NCBI GenBank assembly: GCA_030435675.1
Contig: CM059624.1
Location: forward strand, 8,890,769 to 8,954,768
DNA length: 64,000 nt
Reading direction: 5' to 3'
Source of the DNA: Steinernema hermaphroditum
Taxonomy: Eukaryota > Nematoda > Chromadorea > Rhabditida > Steinernematidae
In this document: piece by piece, positions 1 through 13,277 of the stretch
Numbering within the stretch: the stretch's first letter is position 1
Layout of the letters: every line of letters starts with the position of its first letter
Program-made: the position numbers and the translations under genes
Notes under the pieces: model-generated
Seen by the model: the letters and a program-made list of their open reading frames with translations, nothing else
What the model was told of the DNA's origin: nothing
The model's database searches: none

Positions 1-3000
1 ATGTTCTCAAATCTGCGACTTTAGACGAAAATATCGAGGTATCAGTGCATATTTTCTGGGAAACATTGCAGATGAGTTGACGAAGGGATCGGGCTCAGTT
101 CTGAAAGATGGGAAATGATCTCAAATATGCGACTTTCGATGAAAATATCTTTAGATGAAAATATCGAGGTATCAGTGCATATTTTCTGGAAAACATTGCA
201 GATGAGTTGACGAAGGGATCGGGCTCAGTTTAATGAGATGGGAAATGTTCTCAAATATGCGACTTGAGACAAAAATATCCAGGTATCAGTGCATATTTTC
301 TGGGAAACATTGCAGATGAGTTGACGAAGGGATCGGGCGAAGTTCTGAAAGATGGGAAATGATCTCAAATCTGCGACTTTAGACGAAAATATCGAGGTAT
401 CAGTGCATATTTTCTGGTAAACATTGCAGATGAGTTGACGAAGGGATCGGGCTCAGTTCTGAAAGATGGGAAATGATCTCAAATATGCGACTTTCGATGA
501 AAATATCTTTAGATGAAAATATCGAGGTATCAGTGCATATTTTCTAGAAAACATTGCAGATGAGTTGATGAAGGGATCGGGCTCAGTTTAATGAGATGGG
601 AAATGTTCTCAAATCTGCGACTTTAGACGAAAATATCGAGGTATCAGTGCATATTTTCTGGTAAACATTGCAGATGAGTTGACGAAGGGATCGGGCTAAG
701 TTTAATGAGATGGGAAATGTTCTGAAATCCGCGACTTTAGACGAAAATATCGAGGTATCAGTGCATATTTTCTGGTAAACATTGCAGATGAGTTGACGAA
801 GGGATCGGGCTCAGTTTAATGAGATGGGAAATGTTCTCAAATATGCGACTTGAGACAAAAATATCCAGGTATCAGTGCATATTTTCTAGAAAACATTGCA
901 GATGAGTTGATGAAGGGATCGGGCTCAGTTTAATGAGATGGGAAATGTTCTCAAATCTGCGACTTTAGACGAAAATATCGAGGTATCAGTGCATATTTTC
1001 TGGTAAACATTGCAGATGAGTTGACGAAGGGATCGGGCTCAGTTTAATGAGATGGGAAATGTTCTCAAATATGCGACTTTAGACGAAAATATCGAGGTAT
1101 CAGTGCATATTTTCTGGTAAACATTGCAGATGAGTTGACGAAGGGATCGGGCTCAGTTCTGAAAGATGGGAAATGATCTCAAATATGCGACTTTCGATGA
1201 AAATATCTTTAGATGAAAATATCGAGGTATCAGTGCATATTTTCTAGAAAACATTGCAGATGAGTTGATGAAGGGATCGGGCTCAGTTTAATGAGATGGG
1301 AAATGTTCTCAAATATGCGACTTTAGACGAAAATATCGAGGTATCAGTGCATATTTTCTGGTAAACATTGCAGATGAGTTGACGAAGGGATCGGGCTCAG
1401 TTTAATGAGATGGGAAATGATCTCAAATATGCGACTTTCGATGAAAATATCTTTAGATGAAAATATCGAGGTATCAGTGCATATTTTCTAGAAAACATTG
1501 CAGATGAGTTGATGAAGGGATCGGGCTCAGTTTAATGAGATGGGAAATGTTCTCAAATCTGCGACTTTAGACGAAAATATCGAGGTATCAGTGCATATTT
1601 TCTGGTAAACATTGCAGATGAGTTGACGAAGGGATCGGGCTCAGTTTAATGAGATGGGAAATGTTCTCAAATATGCGACTTGAGACAAAAATATCCAGGT
1701 ATCAGTGCATATTTTCTGGAAAACATTGCAGATGAGTTGACGAAGGGATCGGGCTCAGTTTAATGAGATGGGAAATGTTCTGAAATCCGCGACTTGAGAC
1801 AAAAATATCCAGGTATCAGTGCATATTTTCTAGAAAACATTGCAGATGAGTTGATGAAGGGATCGGGCTCAGTTTAATGAGATGGGAAATGTTCTCAAAT
1901 CTGCGACTTTAGACGAAAATATCCAGGTATCAGTGCATATTTTCTGGTAAACATTGCAGATGAGTTGACGAAGGGATCGGGCTCAGTTTAATGAGATGGG
2001 AAATGTTCTCAAATATGCGACTTGAGACAAAAATATCCAGGTATCAGTGCATATTTTCTGGAAAACATTGCAGATGAGTTGACGAAGGGATCGGGCTCAG
2101 TTTAATGAGATGGGAAATGTTCTCAAATATGCGACTTTAGACAAAAATATCGAGGTATCAGTGCATATTTTCTGGGAAAACATTGCAGATGAGTTGACGA
2201 AGGGATCGGGCTCAGTTTAATGAGATGGGAAATGTTCTCAAATATGCGACTTGAGACAAAAATATCCAGGTATCAGTGCATATTTTCTGGAAAACATTGC
2301 AGATGAGTTGATGAAGGGATCGGGCTCAGTTTAATGAGATGGGAAATGTTCTCAAATATGCGACTTGAGACAAAAATATCCAGGTATCAGTGCATATTTT
2401 CTGGAAAACATTGCAGATGAGTTGATGAAGGGATCGGGCTCAGTTTAATGAGATGGGAAATGTTCTCAAATATGCGACTTTAGATGAAAATATCGAGGTA
2501 TCAATGCATATTTTCTGGGAAACATTGCAGATGAGTTGACGAAGGGATCGGGCTCAGTTTAATGAGATGGGAAATGTTCTCAAATATGCGACTTTAGATG
2601 AAAATATCGAGGTATCAGTGCATATTTTCTGGAAAACATTGCAGATGAGTTGACGAAGGGATCGGGCTCAGTTTAATGAGATGGGAAATGTTCTCAAATA
2701 TGCGACTTGAGACAAAAATATCCAGGTATCAGTGCATATTTTCTGGAAAACATTGCAGATGAGTTGATGAAGGGATCGGGCTCAGTTTAATGAGATGGGA
2801 AATGTTCTCAAATATGCGACTTTAGATGAAAATATCGAGGTATCAATGCATATTTTCTGGGAAACATTGCAGATGAGTTGACGAAGGGATCGGGCTCAGT
2901 TTAATGAGATGGGAAATGTTCTCAAATATGCGACTTTAGATGAAAATATCGAGGTATCAATGCATATTTTCTGGAAAACATTGCAGATGAGTTGACGAAG

Positions 3001-6000
3001 GGATCGGGCTCAGTTTAATGAGATGGGAAATGTTCTCAAATATGCGACTTTAGATGAAAATATCGAGGTATCAATGCATATTTTCTGGGAAACATTGCAG
3101 ATGAGTTGACGAAGGGATCGGGCTCAGTTCTGAATGAGATGGGAAATGATCTCAAATATGCGACTTTAGATGAAAATATCGAGGTATCAGTGCATATTTT
3201 CTGGTAAACATTGCAGATGAGTTGACGAAGGGATCGGGCTCAGTTTAATGAGATGGGAAATGTTCTCAAATCTGCGACTTTAGACGAAAATATCGAGGTA
3301 TCAGTGCATATTTTCTGGTAAACATTGCAGATGAGTTGACTTATGGGACGGAGGGCGAGGACGAAGGGATCGGGCTCAGTTTAATGAGATGGGAAATGAT
3401 CTCAAATATGCGACTTTAGACGAAAATATCGAGGTATCAGTGCATATTTTCTGGTAAACATTGCAGATGAGTTGACGAAGGGACGGGCTCATTTAGGATG
3501 GAAAGTTCATATGCACTAAAAACCAGACAGGCATATTTCTGGACATTCAGAGAGACGAAGGGACGGGCCAGTTTAAAGATGGGAAAGATCCAAATATGCG
3601 ACTTTAGATGAAAATATCTTAGATAAATTCCAGATATCAGTGCATATTTTCTGGTAAACATTGCAATGAGTTACGAAGGGATCGGGCTAAGTTTAATGAG
3701 ATGGGAAATGTTCTCAAATATGCGACTTTAGACAAAAATATCGAGGTATCAGTGCATATTTTCTGGAAAACATTGCAGATGAGTTGATGAAGGGATCGGG
3801 CTCAGTTTAATGAGATGGGAAATGTTCTCAAATATGCGACTTTAGATGAAAATATCGAGGTATCAATGCATATTTTCTGGTAAACATTGCAGATGAGTTG
3901 ACGAAGGGATCGGGCTCAGTTTAATGAGATGGGAAATGTTCTCAAATATGCGACTTGAGAGAAAAATATCCAGGTATCAGTGCATATTTTCTGGGAAACA
4001 TTGCAGATGAGTTGACGAAGGGATCGGGCTCAGTTCTGAAAGATGGGAAATGATCTCAAATATGCGACTTTCGATGAAAATATCTTTAGATGAAAATATC
4101 GAGGTATCAATGCATATTTTCTGGGAAACATTGCAGATGAGTTGACGAAGGGATCGGGCTCAGTTTAATGAGATGGGAAATGTTCTCAAATATGCGACTT
4201 GAGAGAAAAATATCCAGGTATCAGTGCATATTTTCTGGGAAACATTGCAGATGAGTTGACGAAGGGATCGGGCTCAGTTCTGAAAGATGGGAAATGATCT
4301 CAAATATGCGACTTTCGATGAAAATATCTTTAGATGAAAATATCCAGGTATCAGTGCATATTTTCTGGAAAACATTGCAGATGAGTTGACGAAGGGATCG
4401 GGCTCAGTTTAATGAGATGGGAAATGTTCTCAAATCTGCGACTTTAGACGAAAATATCGAGGTATCAGTGCATATTTTCTGGTAAACATTGCAGATGAGT
4501 TGACGAAGGGATCGGGCTCAGTTTAATGAGATGGGAAATGTTCTCAAATCTGCGACTTTAGACGAAAATATCGAGGTATCAGTGCATATTTTCTGGAAAC
4601 ATTGCAGAGATTGACGAAGGACGGCCATTAAAAGCAAAATTAGAAAAAAATCCAGGTATCAGTGCATATTTTCTGGAAAACATTGCAGAGAGTGAGAAGG
4701 GACGGGCCAGTTTAATGAGAGGGAAATGTTCTCAAATATCGACTTTAGACGAAAATATCGAGGTATCAGTGCATATTTTCTGGAAACATTGCAGATGAGT
4801 TGACGAAGGGATCGGGCTCAGTTTAATGAGATGGGAAATGTTCTCAAATATGCGACTTGAGACAAAAATATCCAGGTATCAGTGCATATTTTCTGGAAAA
4901 CATTGCAGATGAGTTGACGAAGGGATCGGGCTCAGTTTAATGAGATGGGAAATGTTCTCAAATATGCGACTTTAGACGAAAATATCGAGGTATCAGTGCG
5001 TATTTTCTGGAAAACATTGCAGATGAGTTGATGAAGGGATCGGGCTCAGTTTAATGAGATGGGAAATGTTCTCAAATATGCGACTTGAGACAAAAATATC
5101 CAGGTATCAGTGCATATTTTCTGAAAACATTGCAGATGAGTTGACGAAGGGATCGGGCTCAGTTCTGAAGATGGGAAATGATCTCAAATATGCGACTTTC
5201 GATGAAAATATCTTAGATGAAAATATCCAGGTATCAGTGCATATTTTCTGGTAAACATTGCAGATGAGTTGACGAAGGGATCGGGCTAAGTTTAATGAGA
5301 TGGGAAATGTTCTCAAATCTGCGACTTTAGACGAAAATATCGAGGTATCAGTGCATATTTTCTGGTAAACATTGCAGATGAGTTGACGAAGGGATCGGGC
5401 TCAGTTTAATGAGATGGGAAATGTTCTCAAATATGCGACTTGAGACAAAAATATCCAGGTATCAGTGCATATTTTCTGGAAAACATTGCAGATGAGTTGA
5501 TGAAGGGATCGGGCTCAGTTTAATGAGATGGGAAATGTTCTCAAATATGCGACTTTAGACGAAAATATCGCGGTATCAGTGCATATTTTCTGGAAAACAT
5601 TGCAGATGAGTTGATGAAGGGATCGGGCTCAGTTTAATGAGATGGGAAATGTTCTCAAATATGCGACTTGAGACAAAAATATCCAGGTATCAGTGCATAT
5701 TTTCTGGGAAACATTGCAGATGAGTTGACGAAGGGATCGGGCTAAGTTTAATGAGATGGGAAATGTTCTCAAATATGCGACTTTAGATGAAAATATCGCG
5801 GTATCAGTGCATATTTTCTGGAAAACATTGCAGATGAGTTGATGAAGGGATCGGGCTCAGTTTAATGAGATGGGAAATGTTCTCAAATATGCGACTTTAG
5901 ATGAAAATATCGAGGTATCAATGCATATTTTCTGGGAAACATTGCAGATGAGTTGACGAAGGGATCGGGCTCAGTTTAATGAGATGGGAAATGTTCTCAA

Positions 6001-8535
6001 ATATGCGACTTGAGACAAAAATATCCAGGTATCAGTGCATATTTTCTGGAAAACATTGCAGATGAGTTGATGAAGGGATCGGGCTCAGTTTAATGAGATG
6101 GGAAATGTTCTCAAATATGCGACTTTAGATGAAAATATCGAGGTATCAATGCATATTTTCTGGGAAACATTGCAGATGAGTTGACGAAGGGATCGGGCTC
6201 AGTTTAATGAGATGGGAAATGTTCTCAAATATGCGACTTTAGATGAAAATATCGAGGTATCAATGCATATTTTCTGGGAAACATTGCAGATGAGTTGACG
6301 AAGGGATCGGGCTCAGTTTAATGAGATGGGAAATGTTCTCAAATATGCGACTTTAGAGAAAATATCGAAGAAGCAACGACCAGAGGGCGGGGACGGGCCA
6401 GTAAGAGAGGGAAATGTTCCAAATATGCGACTTGAGAGAAAAATATCCAGGTATCAGTGCATATTTTCTGGGAAACATTGCAGATGAGTTGACGAAGGGA
6501 TCGGGCTCAGTTCTGAAAGATGGGAAATGATCTCAAATATGCGACTTTCGATGAAAATATCTTTAGATGAAAATATCCAGGTATCAGTGCATATTTTCTG
6601 GTAAACATTGCAGATGAGTTGACGAAGGGATCGGGCTAAGTTTAATGAGATGGGAAATGTTCTCAAATCTGCGACTTTAGACGAAAATATCGAGGTATCA
6701 GTGCATATTTTCTGGTAAACATTGCAGATGAGTTGACGAAGGGATCGGGCTCAGTTTAATGAGATGGGAAATGTTCTCAAATATGCGACTTTAGATGAAA
6801 ATATCGAGGTATCAATGCATATTTTCTGGGAAACATTGCAGATGAGTTGACGAAGGGATCGGGCTCAGTTTAATGAGATGGGAAATGTTCTCAAATATGC
6901 GACTTTAGATGAAAATATCGAGGTATCAATGCATATTTTCTGGGAAACATTGCAGATGAGTTGACGAAGGGATCGGGCTCAGTTTAATGAGATGGGAAAT
7001 GTTCTCAAATATGCGACTTGAGACAAAAATATCCAGGTATCAGTGCATATTTTCTAGAAAACATTGCAGATGAGTTGACGAAGGGATCGGGCTCAGTTCT
7101 GAAAGATGGAAAATGTTCTCAAATCTGCGACTTTAGACGGAACTATCGAGGTATCAGTGCATATTTTCTGGTAAACATTGCAGATGAGTTGACGAAGGGA
7201 TCGGGCTCAGTTTAATGAGATGGAAAATGTTCTCAAATCTGCGACTTTAGACGGAACTATCGAGGTATCAGTGCATATTTTCTGGTAAACATTGCAGATG
7301 AGTTGATGAAGGGATCGGGCTCAGTTCTGAAAGATGGGAAATGTTCTCAAATATGCGACTTTCGATGAAAATATCTTTAGATGAAAATATCGAGGTATCA
7401 GTGCATATTTTCTGGGAAACATTGCAGATGAGTTGACGAAGGGATCGGGCTCAGTTTAATGAGATGGGAAATGTTCTCAAATCTGCGACTTTAGATGAAA
7501 ATATCGCGGTATCGGTGCATATTTTCTGGAAAACATTGCAGATGAGTTGATGAAGGGATCGGGCTCAGTTCTGAAAGATGGGAAATGTTCTCAAATATGC
7601 GACTTTAGATGAAAATATCGCGGTATCAGTGCATATTTTCTGGAAAACATTGCAGATGAGTTGATGAAGGGATCGGGCTCAGTTTAATGAGATGGGAAAT
7701 GTTCTCAAATATGCGACTTTAGACGAAAATATCGAGGTATCAGTGCATATTTTCTGGGAAACATTGCAGATGAGTTGACGAAGGGATCGGGCTAAGTTTA
7801 ATGAGATGGGAAATGTTCTCAAATATGCGACTTTAGATGAAAATATCGCGGTATCAGTGCATATTTTCTGGAAAACATTGCAGATGAGTTGATGAAGGGA
7901 TCGGGCTCAGTTTAATGAGATGGGAAATGTTCTCAAATATGCGACTTTAGACGAAAATATCGAGGTATCAGTGCATATTTTCTGGGAAACATTGCAGATG
8001 AGTTGACGAAGGGATCGGGCTAAGTTTAATGAGATGGGAAATGTTCTCAAATATGCGACTTTAGATGAAAATATCGCGGTATCAGTGCATATTTTCTGGA
8101 AAACATTGCAGATGAGTTGATGAAGGGATCGGGCTCAGTTTAATGAGATGGGAAATGTTCTCAAATATGCGACTTTAGATGAAAATATCGAGGTATCAAT
8201 GCATATTTTCTGGGAAACATTGCAGATGAGTTGACGAAGGGATCGGGCTCAGTTTAATGAGATGGGAAATGTTCTCAAATGTGCGACTTTAGATGAAAAT
8301 ATCGCGGTATCGGTGCATATTTTCTGGAAAACATTGCAGATGAGTTGATGAAGGGATCGGGCTCAGTTCTGAAAGATGGGAAATGTTCTCAAATATGCGA
8401 CTTTAGATGAAAATATCGCGGTATCAGTGCATATTTTCTGGGAAACATTGCAGATGAGTTGACGAAGGGACCGGTCAGTTCTGAAAGATGGGAAATGATC
8501 TCAAATATGCGACTTTCGATGAAAATATCGAGGCA
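1..8535. repeat. Satellite DNA array, about 114-bp unit
   Basis: About 74 head-to-tail copies of one unit fill the first 8.5 kb and run off the left edge. The basic spacing is 114 bp (unit starts at 1, 115, 245, 359). A second unit class is about 130 bp because it carries an internal 16-bp duplication (GAAAATATCTTTAGAT next to a second GAAAATATC). Copies fall into recurring subtypes: TTTAGACGAAAATATCGAGG, TTGAGACAAAAATATCCAGG, and the long TTTCGATGAAAATATCTTTA form. Nearly all contain GCAGATGAGTTGACGAAGGG and GATGGGAAATG. Small reading frames in the array are by-products of the periodicity and look non-coding. Divergence between copies is only a few percent, except in three deletion-rich patches near 3470-3665, 4600-4745 and 6352-6432. 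The right edge is near 8535, where the last unit dissolves into unique sequence. Confidence 0.97.
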
Positions 8536-9190
8536 TCAGTTGATTATAACCGGTATTTGTTGTTATCATGATCTGTTCGTGATTGTATCATAGGGTTAGA
8601 GAATATACAGATTGCCGATTGCCACACTTTGCAGTGTTTGTAGTGTTTTCAAGTATTTGAGTCGCGTAAAAAGTTGTATGTTTTCCAAGTGGTTCCAAGT
8701 CATCAGTCATAGCATTTAGTGGTATATAAATAATTGGGAATGCAGGTAACATCTACAGTTGCCTTGTAGATTTTGCTACGTATATTTGGTGTTGGAACGT
8801 TTGTTGTATCTGTGATACGCTCTGCGATGCGTATCGAAAAGTGTGGGGATTGAATTTGGTAACTTGTTTGATCATTGCCGAACAAGAACTTGCTTCAGTG
8901 AGCTAGCGTTATCTCGATTGGAACCCAATCGATCTCACGATGAGGATAGAGTCGAGCAAGAGCAGCTGGTGATGTGGGTGGTCCGGCGAATTTGTCGAGT
9001 GCTGAGTCTTTGGTCAGCTGATACTCGTATGTGTGGCGTCTTGCGCTCTAGATCGGCCCGGCGGTGCCAAGCTTGTCCTGTTGTGCGTTTCTTCAGTTAC
9101 TTTCTTGCTATGCTTCTCGATTTGTCGTGAAATCACTACATGTCCTTGCCTTTTGTTCTGAACTGATAATTGGTATTAGCGCGTTTCAGG
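8536..9190 (+). other. Unique sequence upstream of ATG9
   Basis: This stretch separates the satellite array from the ATG9 start codon. I see no conserved coding region. A short open frame at 8843-9130 is Arg/Cys-rich and resembles nothing I know. The last bases before the ATG9 start are GCGTTTCAGG, with a splice acceptor ending at 9189. This is either a spliced-leader addition site or the end of a 5' UTR intron, so most of the region is probably promoter or outron. Confidence 0.5.
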
Positions 9191-12106
9191 ATGGATTGGC
9201 TGTTAGGCAAAAAGAAACATTACCAAACAATTGATGGCGACTATGATGATCCCGAAAACGTAGGGACTTCCTCTACCTATGGCACAGCACCATCGTACTA
9301 TTCTATCGGAGAGGCGCCGTCCGTGAACGGCTCCCATATGAATTCCGCCGGGAACGATATCTATGGGAGTCCACCGCAATTACACCAAATCCAGGCCTCA
9401 TCGACAACCCATGGAGATCGTAGAGACTCTTTTATCGCTTCCTCTAGCGGAAACGGAGACCAGCGGTGGGACCACATAGAAGATCTCGACCAAGTAGACA
9501 TCGTATTTATTTGTTTCCTCGCAAAGAGTCCTTTTTTTTAGTTTTTTACGCGCATTTACGAGTATCACCAAGGCGGAGGATTTCGTTGTATTTCCCTGAA
9601 GCACAGTCTCGACCTTCTTCAGTTCATTTTCATTGTTTGTTTCGCGACTTTTTGGATGCAGTGTATCGACTACGACCTTCTCTTCAAGAAGAGTAATACA
9701 ACGATCGATGGAGTCACAATAAGTGGGAAGACTCACTTTTCGGTATTTCCGTGAGGCTAACGAATGAGATAATTTGTAACTGCAGGACGTTGTGATTTCC
9801 GACTGCCCCGCTCGAATGAACATCTTCGTCATAATCGCCATTTTGGTTGCGCTTCTCTTCTGGCTCTATCGGCTGATTAGAGTCGCTACTCTTCTAACTC
9901 AATTCAGCAGCATGCAAAGGTTTCTTGGACGTAAGGATTTTGACCTAGGACGTCCCGGATTTAGGTTCTACCGCACTGCTCTCGGCGTCCCGGACGACCA
10001 ACTGCACAACTTCACGTGGAATTGTATCGTCAAGAAGGTATGCAACATTCAGTCCTCCGACCACAAACTTGTCATAAATCGCGACGAGATTGATGAACTG
10101 GACGTGTATCAAAGGATTTTGCGGTACGAAAACTACTTCGTTGCCATGGTCAATAAGGTCAGTCTGCACTCTAACAAGGCCACAAGACCTTTACTTTAGG
10201 ATATCCTACCCGTTTACCTCAATATTCCCTTTCTGGGGGCGTTCCCGTACTTCCCAGATGGACTGAAACTAAATCTTGAGTATATGCTCTTCTGGGGCCA
10301 CTGGTCCCCGTGGGAGGGACCATATTCGTTGAAACGGGAGTATAAGCAACCCAGAGACCGAGAACGATGTGGTAAGCGAACTTACCCTCTTCTTGAACTC
10401 ACAGACGCGTCTATTTCCAGTAGCTCAGATGCGAGAAACGATGCTGTGGGTGGGAATCGTTAACATCGTCCTACTTCCGCTAATTTTCATCTACCAAATT
10501 CTCTACGGCTTTTTCTCCCTGGCCGAGATGATCAAAAGAGATCCTGGGGTCCTGGGCACGAGAAAGTACTCCAACTACGGCAGAATGCGGATTCGGCATT
10601 TCAACGAGCTGGAGCACGAGCTTCACCAGCGACTCAACAGATCCTACGATTTCGCCGTCAAGTACACTGACCAATTTGTCAACCGCGGTTTGGAGATCGT
10701 GGCCCGGAACGTCGCATTCGTTGCCGCCTCCATCTTCTTCGTCCTCACTGGCCTCACAATGTGGGACGAGGACGTCATAGCGGTAGGCTCCGTTGCCTGT
10801 CCACTTGCAGTGCCTTGTTCAGGTGTCCCACGTTCTTACTGTTCTGGCGGCGTGCGGAGCGGTGGTCATGTGCTGTCGTCCCTTCATCGGCAACGAGAAC
10901 ATGGTCTTCTCGCCCGATTGGTTCATGGGCCACATCATAGCCCAGATCCACTACGCTCCTCCCGGGTGGAAGGAAAACGCCCACACTGATGAGGTTAGAA
11001 CCGCGATGTTGCTGTCAAGCACAAAAGCTCTATTTAAAGGTTCAACGCGGGTTTGGCCAGCTTTTCCAGCTGCGGCCGTACGTCCTTCTCGTGGAGCTGC
11101 TCAGCCCTGTCATCACCCCTTTCGTCATTCTCTTCGATCTGCGCCCGAGGGCGCACCGATTCGTCGACTTTTTCATGGAGCATTCAACCAACATCGAGGG
11201 ACTTGGCGACGTCTGCACCTTCGCCACGATGGAGGTAGCCAGGCATGGAGATCCTGTCTTCCAGGCCTCTGTGATCGACCCTGAGCCCGAAGAGGAGGAC
11301 GAGGATGAGGAGGAGCAACCCGACCCCACCAGCATATCAAGCCCCATGAGGGACGGCAAAACGGAGATGTCTTTGATGCACTTCGCCGCCGTGAACCCCG
11401 AGTGGAACCCGCCTGCTTCGAGCCAGCGATTCCTGGAACGCTTCAAGAAGACCTTCAACAAGGACGTTCACGACATGCGCGAAGCCGTGAACCTCGAAAA
11501 CAACTTGCTACGCCAAAGCATCTTCTCGTTGGTGCCGATGAGTTTAGCGCCTCATCTGGCGATGGCTGGGGGCGAAGGCTCCAGTGCGGCGATGCTCTCC
11601 TCCGTGGCGAACAATTTCAAGGCGCGCGACGGCTTCACGCGGATGGAAGGTCCTCCGCGTAACCCAGCGACCGCCCTCTGTCAGGCTCCCTCCCTCACAG
11701 AGAGCCTTCGCCAAAGCGGAGTGGTAGACCCGATGAACGCCCTCCGCATGTCGCGTAAGCTCCAGGGTTGGGAAGACCTCCAAAAACAGCGTCCCTTTCA
11801 GAGATCCACACGAATGAAATCGCCGCCGAGATGTCACTGAACGCCCTCTATCTTTACGGACTGCGGTCGCGCAAGATGGGCCTGGAACGGTCCGCCGCCG
11901 ATGGGAGCAGCTATGGTAGTTTCCGGGGCGCGGGGGCCGACCTCTTCTCGGTGCCTGACAGGAGCGCGATGTACGACGCGATGCAGTCGACTTCGGGCTT
12001 GCATCAACATCAGCGCTCCCATCTGATTCCCGGCGGCATCCACGCTTCCATCGTGGAGGAGCAAGGCGACGAAGACGCTGCGCCTGCCACTTTTCCCACT
12101 GCTTGA
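9191..12106 (+). CDS. ATG9: Autophagy-related protein 9 (lipid scramblase)
   Basis: ATG9 is the multispanning membrane protein of autophagy. It re-equilibrates lipids between leaflets as the phagophore grows and cycles on Golgi/endosome-derived vesicles. I read eight exons: 9191-9493, 9542-9742, 9786-10157, 10200-10371, 10421-10782, 10823-10993, 11040-11754 and 11802-12106, with introns of 40 to 49 nt. Recognisable family blocks are RWDHIEDLDQFF, the first membrane segment after HSLDLLQFIF, the WNCIVKK to ELDVYQRILR block, NIPFLGAFPYFPDGLKLNLE, TDQFVNRGLEIVARN, LRPYVLLVELLSPVITPF, FDLRPRAHRFVDFF and GDVCTFATMEVARHGDP. The C-terminal EMSLNALYLYGLR motif lies in the last exon and is reached only by splicing out 11755-11801. 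An acidic run follows the membrane core at about 11285-11320. The start is the ATG one base after a TTTCAG acceptor; an in-frame ATG seven codons upstream lies on the other side of that site. Confidence 0.95.
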
Positions 12107-13277
12107 ATTTGTACACACTGTAAATAGTCACTCCTTGTTTGGAAATATCCCTGGGAAATTTGCTCAAGTATTTCCCTGAATGACGCATGTGTGCCTCTGT
12201 CCTGACGTTGACACTTGCATTTTGTAATGATTCGTTTTTGCGTCGCTGACGCATCGATAAATGGAGACCGAACCAGTTGCCGTTTCGAAATTTGGCCCTA
12301 TTTGCAGCAGTTGAAGTTGAATGTGAAGTGACAGCGCATGCCAAATTTCGCCACTACAAATGTGTTGGCAGCGACTAGCTGCCCGACCGTGCTCTGGCAC
12401 CGGATGTCTGTCCGATCGATGTTCGTCGGAACGCTCCGGGGAACGCAACCGGAAGATGGATTAATTTCCTTTTAAATCTGACAACCAATGAGCCACTCAA
12501 TGATCAATGTGCTGGTGACCTCTCCACGAGACGGGCCCTCCGCCGATTTGTCTCCGCTGCCGGGAGAGACGTCTCTTTGTGCGCGAGACAGATAACGAGT
12601 CTGAGTCTGCGCGGCGACAACCCCAGGAATTCGTCTGGCTCCAACACGAACGGCTCCGGAACGATGTGGTCGGCGCTGCCTCAAGTTCTGCTCCGAAACC
12701 GGCGCCGCGACTGCGCGTCCACTGATTGTTGTCTCGGTGCCGCCGCGTCTCGTCTCGCGTGCTAATCGCGGAATTCGCGGCTCTCTTCTGTCAGATCGCA
12801 CAATCATGTTCGCCATATCCGGAAGGATCAAAATACAATGCTCCAAATGAGTCGCGATGCATCGCTTCGAATGTTTTGTCCACTGTTTGCTTTGGCAAAC
12901 TGCCCTATTCCGCCCCATCTCTTCGTATTAGGATACAACTTTCCGCGCCAGCCGTCTTCTGCACAAGAGTCCCCCCCCCCCCAATCAGATGTTTTTCTGC
13001 CCCATCGATCGCGGGTGCAGTCGTCCTATCATGAGCTGCCTCACCACCGCTCAGACCGGATGCAGGCCCAATCGGCCAGAATGAGTAACTGCGTCGAGAA
13101 GCTGACATCCTGTTTACATCCCGTCTGCGGATAAATACTTGGCGCGAATGTTAATGACCGTCACCTCCTCCGTCTTCCGCACATCCCTTGAGCTCTGACC
13201 TCCATTTTCAGTTATCCCGTTTCGCTCTTTCAGGATTCTAAATCTGAACAAAAATTTTGAAACAACCTTTACCGAGG
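12107..13277. other. Intergenic region between ATG9 and PACS genes
   Basis: No conserved coding sequence was recognised on either strand. The region holds the ATG9 3' end and presumably the promoter or outron of the PACS gene. A run of ten cytosines lies at about 12970. The open frames here are arginine/serine-rich and look like chance frames in GC-rich DNA. Confidence 0.5.

Noticed and set aside
3437..7215. Several 60-75 codon frames in the satellite array
   Set aside because: They repeat with the satellite period, occur on both strands and have no protein-like conservation beyond the DNA repeat.
8843..9130. 95-codon frame upstream of ATG9
   Set aside because: Arg/Cys-rich with no similarity; it lies in the presumed promoter or outron.
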